Shown here in pieces: positions 24,901-36,800 of a stretch of 64,000 nt of DNA. The position numbers and the translations under genes were made by a program. The notes under the pieces are model-generated. The model was not told the origin of the DNA. It saw only the letters and a program-made list of their open reading frames with translations, and made no database searches. The DNA comes from Aldrovandia affinis (taxonomy: Eukaryota; Chordata; Actinopteri; Notacanthiformes; Halosauridae). The DNA is taken from the NCBI GenBank assembly GCA_029706075.1, contig JAINUG010000020.1, positions 2,929,625-2,993,624 of the forward strand, in the 5' to 3' direction. The first letter of the stretch is position 1; each line of letters begins with the position of its first letter.

Positions 24901-27900
24901 ATTATGAGCACCTATCGGATGACAGCTTTTTAATCCTCCCCTAACCAATGCTGCTTTTGTTGAGTGATCTTTATTAAAGGTGCCTTACTTTGCAAATTGA
25001 ACCCATTTTATCAAACCCCCATAATGATAGGACTCAGCACTTAAATCTGTAAAAATATATTAACTTCTTCACCAAAAAGCATTGACTCCCTATATGGTTT
25101 GTACATGAAAGCAACATACAAGAAAGCAATGTTGCAACCAGGGACAATGTCAAAGTAAAGGATGTCGTCATACCCCTCCTACCCCTTCCCCATGTGAAAT
25201 ATGTTCAATGGGGCCTAGGAGTAACTCAGGTTGGGTCTGCAGGGTCAGCCGAACAACATCAGAGGCTGTACTAAACCAACATGCCAGCGGTGCAGTAAAG
25301 AGCTGTGGTCCCACTGAGCCTTTGCCTTTCAAGTGAGACGTAACGCGACGACATGCTCATTCAAAAACGTTGTCGAATCCTTGTAATTCCACTATCCTCA
25401 GAGCAGAATGACATGACACACACCAACACTCCCTACCCCACCCCCCCACAAAAGGAGGCAAAGTCCAAAAAACTGAAATGTAAGCCAATTCCTGACCTTT
25501 AAATCGAACACATCACAGCTTTTCTTGGTTATACTGTACCTTCCTGGAGTACTTCCAGAGGTGGGCCACATGAAGAGAAGAGAAAATGTTTACTGAGTAA
25601 ATCTCAGCCGAAGCAGTGGAAAACCAAGGGAACATACCCGAGAGGTGTTAGCTGTATATATTGGACTCAGGAAAAAATATAGACCTCTTCCACAACCAAA
25701 AGCACAGTCAATAATCCACAGTTGTTTCTTACCCCATTTTGACATTGAAAAAACACCTATTCAACAGAGGACTCAGGACAAATTCCTCTTTTCCAGAATT
25801 TTATTATATTTTTTTCACTTTAATTTGTAACCATTTTTCCAACTGTAACTTCATTACATTTCACAAATCATTCATTGAAATGTTGGACAAGGAGATGGCA
25901 TTTCTGTTGGAGCCTGGTAGACTCACAGTTGCTTACTAGGTTTGGAATAAAACAGAGACTCAGAAAACCAGAATGTAAAAAGACTATCTGTATTTTCAAT
26001 TTCTATGAGAAAACAAGGCAAGTTATTTTCCAGTAATTCATGGAACAAAAAAAACTGCAACCCACTGAAACACAAGATGACTAGCCTACGTGATATTGAA
26101 TCAATTCTGCCTTTTTCTATAGAGGCCTTTGGCCTCAATAAGGTCAATAATTTCATGCTTTTCTCCTCTTTAATGGGTAAAAGTAAAGCAGTGAGAAGGG
26201 CAGGCCCAATATGAGTAGAATATTTAACACAACATAACATAAGGGATGTTCGTACTCGCTCGTACACATTCGTAGCATGACTTGCGTAGCACCTTTAATG
26301 TCTCTAGTATTCTGCTTACAATGCAATGGTGGGATTGCAAAACAAAGACCAAATCCAATGAAGAAATCACTGGTAATTAGTAACTGTGTGTAAGCAAAGA
26401 CCATTGTAGAGACATTTACAGAGATAAATGAAATGGGAGGGGGGGGCATTACTGCCCAGAGGGACATACACTATGTGAAGTAGGCTATAGCGTCAAGAAA
26501 AGGTGGGACAATGATGGCAAATGATTAGTCTACTGACCCAAGTACCCAAGTGAGAATTCTGAAAAATGTGTGGGAGAGAGACTGTTCTTCTAGAGCCAAA
26601 TTCTAGAGATTTTGTCTCAGTTGGTTAACCACAAAAGCATTTATTCATGTACTGATTCCCTTTCTTTGTGGTTGAAAGAGAAAGGTTGTTTTGGCTTTTG
26701 CTTCTCCCTGGCCCCTCTTCTGTGGTATGATTATTTGCTGATCTAAACTAATTAGCCCACAAAATTTGCAATGACTATGATAAACGAGACAAGACAACTG
26801 GGTGACCGGCATGCAAGCGTTTGGTTCAGAGTCACCTTGATTTACAAAATGGGCCAGGTAAGGCCAGGTAATCTGCATTCAGACAATACTATAATACCTG
26901 AATAACCAAAATCAAAAATCATTCCAGTGCATACAGTCCTCCAGCATAAAAGGACAAAATGTAAGCAATGCAGTTCCCTCATCCACACTCCACAAACCTC
27001 AGTCCAGTCAGTAAAAAATTACCACAATTCACAAGAGAGCTTGGTACAGCAATATTACATTGCATAACACTCATATTTGAAGATGAAATGTGGCTAGTGC
27101 ACATCCATCCTTAATATGCTGAAATAGCATCCAAATACTGTTAACCCAAAAGCCTGGCCAGTTTGGGCTAGGGAGCAATCTCTTATCACATATGCCCCAG
27201 AGGGCTCAATTTGATCAGGTGGCCTACCTACAAAGAGCAATATATAGAGTTATTCCAACAAATCTGCATTCTAAATTCATTGAACTGCATGAGCACAACC
27301 GTACATAGAGGGCAAGGGACTGCTCCACCAGGAGCTCAAAGATGTATGTCATCTTTGTAACGCTTTATAATTTATACGCCAATCCTGGCGTGGGCCTGGC
27401 GTGGGCTGCACTGTAAGGTTGGGTGTGGGCATGGGGCCTGGGCTACAGGTAAATTCGTAACCACTAGGCTGTCAGGAGAGAATGACAGCCTAGTGGTTTG
27501 TGGGAGACCAATAAAAGAACTCCCGGCACTTCCACACTATTTTGCAATTAGGGAACCAGAAATTGAACCAATGAGAGCAATTTCGGACATCACTTCACAG
27601 CTGCTACGTTGGTATATTCCCAAGTATAAATCTTCCAAATTCAGCTACAGATATTTAAAAGCACCAACTCCCCCACCCACCATTATACCTGGAACAGTTT
27701 TTCTACAATTTCCATTTGCTCTGTCTTAATTACAATACAGATATATGTTGGCATATTTGAATGGAAAATAAACGATGTAACATGCCTTCCCAAACCGAAG
27801 ACCACAAAGTAAATTCAGCAGTCTACTGCTTACTGCAAAATGTATTTTAGAGGCCTGTGCAGCCGACACTGAATAATGAGGATGCCAGTTTAAATAAATA

Positions 27901-30772
27901 CAAAAATAAACAAACAAAAAAACATGGCTCAACTACCCTTCATGTATTTAGCCTCATCCCATTCATGATCACACATGATCAAATTCTACCATTTTTATTG
28001 TTGTCATTGTTGGTGTCTATTGTGGTGTGATATTGTGATATTGTGGTGTGCCTTGGGGTGGGGTGACACTCAAGGACCTTTGCAGAGGGTGTAGGCAAGT
28101 TGAATAACCCGGAGGAAGCAGTATTCAAACAAAACAAGGATTTTAATCAATGGAATCTTGACAAAAACACAAAGAAAAGCAAGAAAACAAAAACAGACAG
28201 CCCACAATCCTTATCTTTGTCTTAATCCATAATCCAGGGCCAAAATCCAATACAGTTCCTCAAACAGTCCAAGTCGATACCCAAAACGGGGTCCTCCAAA
28301 CAATCCCAAAAAAACAATCCAACACAATTCTCTCTAACACACACACACTCACTCACTCACTCACTCACTCACTCACTCACTCACTCACTCACTCACTCAC
28401 TCACTCACTCACTCACTCACTCACTCACTCACTCACTAACCTACTCACTTCACCTGTGACACAAAACTGTCCTTTAAATAGCCCTCTAAATGGCCTTCAG
28501 CTGCCAGTAGTCCCAATTGCTTTACAGCCTTCAGCTGTTCGTCAGGTGGGACTGCAGGCTGCTGGGAACTGTAGTCTTTTTTCCTCCAGTGACTCCCACG
28601 AGTTAGAGGCAGGCAGCAATTTCCTCGTCTTGCCCCTTGGGATGCCACAATATATTATAAGGCCATTTCTAGAGAGTGAAACCTTAAGTCACTGGTGTCC
28701 ACTCCAGAGTCCAAGCTTTCATACCTTGTTCACAAAACAAAATCAATCAAATTTAGTTTTTGTTCCCCAGTTGGTTCAATGGTGTCAAACATTTTGTTTC
28801 TTTCCGCGTTCTTGAGCGTTGGGCTTGAACAAACACCAGAAAACCTATAAATCTCTTGTGAACACCACGAATTTGCGATTTACTCTGCTGGGTTTGTGGA
28901 AGCAGAATAAAATATAATCAATTAGAACATAAGAATACATAAAAGGTTCAGCCCTACCAGGCTCGTCATGACCTAATCTAAAGAGTATCTAGTACTGCAT
29001 CTAGCCTAGACTTGAATAGCCCAAGTGTTTCTGCCTCTAGTACCCGACCTGGCAAGCTGTTCCAGGCATTGACAACTCCCTGTGTAAAGAAACATTTCCT
29101 AATATCCGTGAGGAATTTGCCTTTAACTAATTTCCACCAGTGACCTATTGTTCTGCTGACCCCACTGATCTTAAAAAATCTTTGGTAGTTCACTTTAATT
29201 AATCCCTTTTAGGAATTTGAAAACCTCAATCAAATCCCCCCGAAGTCTCCGTTTGCTAAGCTTAAATAGATTGAGTGCCTAGTCTATCCTCATAACTTTT
29301 ACCTTTCATATCCATCCATCCATCCATCCATCCATTGTCTAAGCCGCTTATTCCTGGTCAGGGTCGCGGGGGGGGTGCTGGAGCCTATCCCAGCATGCGT
29401 TCCGGGCGAGAGGGCAGGAATACACCCTGGACAGGTCGCCAATCCATCACAGGGCACACACACCATTCACTCACACACTCATACCTACGGGCAATTTAGA
29501 CTCTCCAATTAGCCTAACGTGCATGTTTTTGGACTGTGGGAGGAAACCGGAGTACCCGGAGGAAACCCACGCGGACACGGGAGAACATGCAAACTCCGCA
29601 CAGAAAGGCCCCCGCCTGGGATTCGAACCCGAGACCTTCTTGCTGTGAGGCGACAGTGCTATCCACTGCACCACCGTGCCACCTACCTTTCATACCAGGT
29701 ATCAATTTAGTTGCCCTTCGTTGAACTTTTTAATTGCTACATATTGTTTATTAGGAACATAGAAATAAGGTTAACTGTCTTTGTTCGCTGTGCAAAATAC
29801 TGTTGGAAGGGGTTAAGCTGAAGCACCTGAGTGGAGAAGGTACAAAACAAGGAGTAACTGTGACCTTCAAGACCGCAGACAAATAACAGGGATGCGATAC
29901 CAATACTGGCAGCATGCCTAGAATTAGGCTGTGAAGACGTGTAGTGAATGCATACATTTTTCAGTATATATGGTCCCAATGGGAATCAAACCCACAACCT
30001 GAGCATTGTCAGTGCCATACTCTACCTACTGAGCTACATAGAACCACGGCTAAAATGTGATAATAATGAGGAGAATTAATTGAGTTCTTAAAGTCACACC
30101 ACCTCCTCCCACTTTGTTATGTACAAGTTGATAGCACCTTACACTCCAGCACGTCTATGCTTAGACTGCTTCTGTGCCTATGCCAGAACTCCCTGCATGA
30201 ATGATGGATAGTGAGTTATGACATTGAGTAGAATGTCCACCAACGGCATCAGACATAGATTTGAGGCAAGCAGTCAACTGCCACAAAATTCTGTCAGTTT
30301 CTGAATAAATCAGTTCCTCACACAATCCAAGTCGGTACACAAAACAGGGTCCTCAAAACAATACAATCCAAACGCACTCAGCAATCCAAAAACAGCTCTC
30401 CGAAAAACACCAACCTACTCCCTCCCAGTGTGACCTTTAAATAGGCCTCTAAATTGGAATCAGCTGCCCACCGTCCCAATAGCTTAATCTGCTTCAGCTG
30501 GTAATCTGGTGTGGGACTGCAGGCTGCTGGGAAAAGTAGCCCTTTTCGGCTCCAGTGGCTCCAATGAGTTAAAGGGCCAGGCAGCAGTCAACTGCCAACA
30601 GCCATTTCCTTGGGCAGCCCCTTGGGTTTATTATTATCATTATTATTTTGGCTACCCACTGCCCCACATAATATGGCAGGATGATACATATTTAGCTGCC
30701 AGATTAATAGTGTTTTTTATCCTCTCCCAAATGGATTTTGTTTTTATAAATTGGGATGGATATATTATATGT

Positions 30773-30803
<31 letters not shown>

Positions 30804-33800
30804 TACACACACACAATTATTTACACGTCACATGTTACAATATGTAAAATCTTAAAATATATAGATTCCCCAAGGAATCCATACATTCCCCATCACGCAG
30901 GGAAATCTGTCACTGGTGTGATGGGAAATCTGTACTTTCCATGGTAAACCTATAGAAAGATGGTTGAAGCACGGAAGGCTACAATAAAGATCCACCAGCT
31001 CTCCGCCCCGTGGTCAGTTGTGCATACCCTCTCGTAAACCAGACCGAACAGAAAGTAATAAGCAAAACAGATTTCAACTTATTTCAAGACCATTAAACCT
31101 AATTATGTCATCGAACATCCATTTGACAGGTGAACAAGCCTGATATCTTTCAATATAAGCATCTCAATGTACATGAGGAGCTGCCCCAAATGGCCAATGC
31201 AATGCTTCTGTTTAGGGCGTGATGGCACTGAAGTTTGTTTTAAGATTTCAGTTTATGTTTCCAATTTGCAGTGTTCAAATGTAGATCTATTTTTTTTTTT
31301 TCATTGTTGTTTTGGGAAATATTTTATCTGTGGTTTAGCTCTAAGTGTCATTGTCTTGGGTGTGGCTCTGTTCAATGAGCCGCAGAGCCAGTTGGTCCAG
31401 GGGGTCCTCATCTTGGGAAATCAAGTTGCTCAGTAGGGCTTGGTATTTTAGTGACTGCTGGACTGTGTTTAAGTTTAAGTGGCACCAGATTTTAGTCGCT
31501 CTATCTTAATTTGGATCTGCAGAAGGAATAGGCCCAGTTCTGCTCTACAGGCATTATTTGGTACATTTCTGTTAATATGTTTCAGCAAATTCCACTTGAA
31601 ACATTCCTGTTGGGGTTTTGTACCAATTTTTGAAATCAGGGTTGGAAAGGGGGCCCCATACTTCACTGTTGTATAATAATATACACTATATGGCCAAAAG
31701 TCAGTGGACACCCCTACTAATTATTGAGTTCAGGTGTTTCAGCCACACCCATTGCCAACAGTGAAGGGTATTCTTAATGCTACAGGATATGAAGACATCT
31801 TAGCCAATTGGGCGCTTCCAACTTTGTGGCAACAGTTTGGGGAAGGCCCTTTGCTGTTCCAGCATGACTGTGCCCCTGTGCACAAAGTGAGGTCCATAAA
31901 GACATGGTTAAACGAGTTTGGTGTGGAGGAACTCGATTGGCCTGCACAGAGCCTGGACCTCAACCCCATTGAACACGTTTGGGAGGAATTAGAATGCCGA
32001 TTGCGAGCCAGGCCTTCTCGTTCAACATCAGTGCCTGACCTCACAGATGCTCTTTTGGCTGTATGGGCACAACTTCCCACAGACACACTCCATCATCTTG
32101 TGGAAAGCCTTCCCAGAAGAGTGGCAGCTGTCATAGCTGCAAAGGGGGGGCCAAGTCCATATTAATGCCCATGGTTTTAGAATGGGATGTCCAACAAGCT
32201 CATATAGGTGTGATGGTCAGGTGTCCACTGACTTTTGGCCATATAGTGTAGGAGTTAGAATGGAGTAATAGGTTTTGAGCCAAATTCGGTATCCAGTATT
32301 TTACTTTGTCCAAATCTAGTTTTTATTGCACAGAAGCCTCTCCAAGCTTTTTATTTTAGTGCATTTATTGTCAGGCTGAAGTACAATGTTCCAACACAGA
32401 GTCGCCCAGGCTGTTTCCTTTACATCTGGCTTTTCTCTAATGGAATACCATAACCCTGGTCATGTCCAGATTGACTGTCAGTGCCCATCTCTGGCAGTAC
32501 CTCCAAGAGTGGCAGGCACTGCCGTGACCCCTGTTCTGTGGGAGACAACAGAACCAAGCCATCTGCATAAATGAAGAGCAGGAACTTAATATCAGTATAG
32601 TGCAGAGTGAGGCCAGGGGCTGTAGATTGTCCCAACACTGTTGCCAGTTAATTTATACAAATATAAATGCATCTGCCTCAGCCTCGGTCTCTGTCTCTGT
32701 CTCCCAAGGATTCCAGAACTCTACCATCGGCCACGTTGAGCCCTGTGTTGTGCTGTTCCCTGTACCACTGTGATAGATCTGCAAGGCAGAGCAAAGATTA
32801 ACGGCCTCGACATTAGCGGTAGCTCGGAGCTACCAATCAGTCACAAATTGTCCGTTTGGGCTACCGTTCTCTGCTGCCTGGTCGGGCTACCACTTTCCTT
32901 TATTTTATTTTTTTGTATGGTCATGAATGTCAAACATATAAATAAGAACGATATTAAATATTCACATTTGGAATGCTATTTCCCCACGTCTGTGGTTTAC
33001 AGCCATCAACTATCGATAGCTCTGCTGCGGCCAACAGTTGCAATTGGGCATTCCAAACTGGTGTGAAAAATGGGTATGATTTATTTTAATTTTGTTTTGA
33101 AATCAAAATGTACCACCTCATCCCAAATTATATAATTTCAAAGGCCTGACAACAAGTCTATCAATGCTACAGTGTGTATCATTATAGTTTAAGAATAACA
33201 ATTTTCAGGAAAGAAAAGCGGAGACATTTATTAGTTGGTACAAATATTGAACATTTGATAAAAAATAAATGGAAAAAAAGGTTTACAGCAGCACCGATTC
33301 TGGTTCTGCAAGAATGCTTACATTTTAAGCACATAAAAAGCTATTAAGCTGTCCAAGATAACACCTAGTTTATGCCAATAGGATCATTATGAAGCAGCTG
33401 TCCTGCCTTTCAGGAGTAATCACTCATAGATTAGAAAGAAATTGACGTGTGGGGAAACTTTGCTTCAATGCCTGGCAAACCTATTATGGATTTTTTTTTT
33501 TCTCCATTATGAAGATACTTCTCTTAAAATGAGAAAAAATAAATCTTGTTCTTGGGAAATATGGGTTGCCTGTAGAATAATGTTTTATTAGGGAAAAAAT
33601 AGGAAAATACATCTTTCAGCTACATTCCTCCTCTAGATAAATAACATAACGTAACAGGAAAATAACATTTTTATTTTCCAGTGTGCTGGTGGATTCCATC
33701 CTGGCTATGACTGCTGCTGAATGGAGTTTGACATTCCTACAATTATATGCACCATTAGACCAAGCGTTAGCCAGAGGCCCACCCCAAAACACCCTGACAA

Positions 33801-36800
33801 CATCCTATGACACCCACGTCTGTATCTGCTCCAATATCCACCCCCACAAGGATGACAAAAATCTGAAAGAAAATGCACCAAGGCAGTTGCACTTGGTTTT
33901 ACCACCAGAAAAGCCATTTAGCACAGTAATTATCATCAGGCTGGAACTCAATTTGTGCATAGTTTATTTTATTCATGCCATATATTTAATGGAATACATT
34001 GGGAAAACCAAATTGTGGTCCTGGGTGCTGAGGACATTGTTTCTATCTCATCGCAAAGGCAGAAGGCTTCAATGTAGTTAACCATGCTTCTTTCAGCTAC
34101 TGTATATTGGGGATTGATAGCAACAACAAAAAACAGGTTAATGAGTTGCTCTATTGTTCTTCTGGATGTCTCCCTTTGTGACTGGAACAAGAACATGCAG
34201 GAATGGGTGGAGGCACAGTGCCAAAGGAGTTTGACAATCTGAACTGACTGATTCAGCCCTGATGCCATCATCCATATGCTGTCCAAGTGTGGGTCATTTC
34301 CCTCACCCATGTGGCTTTTTTCTTTTGCATCAATCAATTCTTGGTCAGAGCAAAACATTTACAATCGGCATGCTAGCATCCCCTGGAAAGCATTCAGGCC
34401 TGTACTATTCTTTAATTGGGATTTACATAACCCGCTCTCCCCTCAGTCTTGACATGCCCTGGAGGTAAACCTGTTACACTCAAAAATTGAGACACCACCC
34501 TCACAATGTCTCATAAGTATTGAGTGTCACAATGTCTCAAAATTATTAAAGAAACCATTACAATATTGACTTTATTTAAGCCACATTATTTCACTCATTA
34601 AAAAAACCGACTGGGCATATTTCTTGACTATTCATGACTATTCATTCGATCATGGATGATTGACAATCCTTAGCCAATGCAATATTGTTATTGTATGTGC
34701 AGCTAGCCACTTTTTGGACCTTATAAGCAATGCATTACTGCATCAGGAGGGACTGGAAACATTGGATGCATTCAGCCACACATGTTCGAACCTGAATCAG
34801 ATTCCGATCCTGAAGACATCAATACAGACCCCAAAATCATCTGCTTGTAGATGTGCTGCAAAGGTAAGTTATCTAATTTTACATCCACACTTTTACTTTA
34901 TTTCCATAGCTCATGTGGAGAGTCATGTATTGATATGTGTTAAGTAGGAAAGCTAGCAGCTCTATGGAAGATTGCACACCAGTGAATTTAGTCAAATGAA
35001 AGTCGCTAGGAGATCCAAAAGGTTGCTCGATCAAGCAACAAAGTCACCCCATTGCCATATTATAATAATGGGAGAAGAATGCAGTGGGCAGACTTTGCAA
35101 TGATTGCTCAAAAAGAAAAGAAAATAAAGGCTCCACGATGTCACAGAACCAGTGCTCAAGCCCACCTCTGAAATCCTGCTGTCTACAGCTGTCTACGCAG
35201 ATGTTTCGCACTTTAGCATGTTTACATTGTAACACAAATACCATTGAGAACTTAACATCTGATCAATCATGATTTTGACTGGAGGAAGTCTTTAACCTAA
35301 ATATACATCAGGAACATTGTAGTCTTGCAATAAATTTGAATTCATTTGTCTTGTAAATCAGTTTGATTCAAACAGGTATCAACATACTATGCCTCAGCAA
35401 TGATGTACTGTATATTCAGGCCAAAAAATGATACTATAATGGACAGATAGAAGGAACAACTCAAAACACACAGCTAATGTGGGCTGGCAGTGTAGTGTAA
35501 TGGTTAGGGAGCTGGGCTTGTAACTCAGAGGTTGCAGGTCCATATTGCAGGTGGGGCACTGCTGTTGTACCCTTGAGCAAGGTACTTAACCTGAATTGCT
35601 TCAGTAAAAAAAATATCCAGCTGTATAAATGGATTTTATGCAAAGAAATGTAAACTGTGTAAGTCGCTCTGGATAAGAGCGTCTGCTAAATGCCAAAAAT
35701 GTAAATGTAATGTAAAAGGAATCATAGATAAAGTGGTCAACCCCATTCTAGAATGCGCAATACAGGCAGTCCCCTGGTTATGAACGTCCGGCTTACGGAC
35801 AACTCGTACTTACGAACGGACTGCCATAAGGCCTATTATGTTTTAAAAAATTGAGTTAAATACTACGGTTCGTAAGAAGGAACGCACGCACTACTTTGTG
35901 ATGCTCATGAAAACATTTTGTGGTTTCAGCAGTTCGTCGGCTCAAGGAACAGAGATCACCGTCCGTTATTTTAAGTCAGATCACAGTCCCGTTTTTCTCT
36001 TTCTCTTACCCGTACAACAATGCCTCCAAAGCGTAAATCTGATGCAAGTGCTGGTGATGCACCAAAGAAAAGGAAAATAATCACCATGGAAAGTAAAGTT
36101 GAAATAATAAAGAGATCGGAGAGAGTTGAAACATCATCAGCCATTGGTAAAGCATTAGGCTACAGCCGGTCAACAATCGGTTTTTAAAAAACTATTTTAA
36201 AAGACAAAGGGAGAATAATGGAGCATGTGAAAGGCCATGCCCCGATGAATGCCACGATTATTACCAAGCAACGCAGTGGTTTAATTATTGAGATGGAAAG
36301 GCTATTGATAATTTGGATAGAAGACCAAAATCAGCGCAATATGCCTATTAGCCTTTCTTTACTGCAAGAAAATGATCTAAGCCTTTCTTTCATGTTTTTT
36401 TTTACAGTACAGTATGTACATAGTTACTTTTATTATTACTGTATTATTATTATTAATATTACAGTATTGTTATTATTACAGTATTATTATGTACTGAATG
36501 TTATGTTTAAGATGTTTTATTGTATTTGGAAGTTTTTCTTAAGTGTTTCATATGCACAGAAAGGTCAAATAAATACTATACTAAGACAAACATTTGACTA
36601 AGTGACGATTAATAAGTACTGTATGTACCTGTTCCGACTTACATACAAATTTGACTTAAAGACAGACTTAAGAACGGATCTCGTTCGTAACCGGGGGACT
36701 GCCTCTATCTTGTAATACAATCTCTGGTATAAACTCATGGTGCAAATCTCAAACAAAGAAAGGGCAGGGGAACATCCCTGGAGTGGAGAGGTCAGTGAGG

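Noticed and set aside
28336..28438. Regular short repeats resembling a CRISPR array
   Set aside because: A simple ACTC microsatellite with no spacers, in a eukaryotic intron.
35486..35560. Possible tRNA gene
   Set aside because: A- and B-box are followed by a V-SINE body and tail, so it is a SINE head. The same applies to 15281, 29938, 43089 and 52960.
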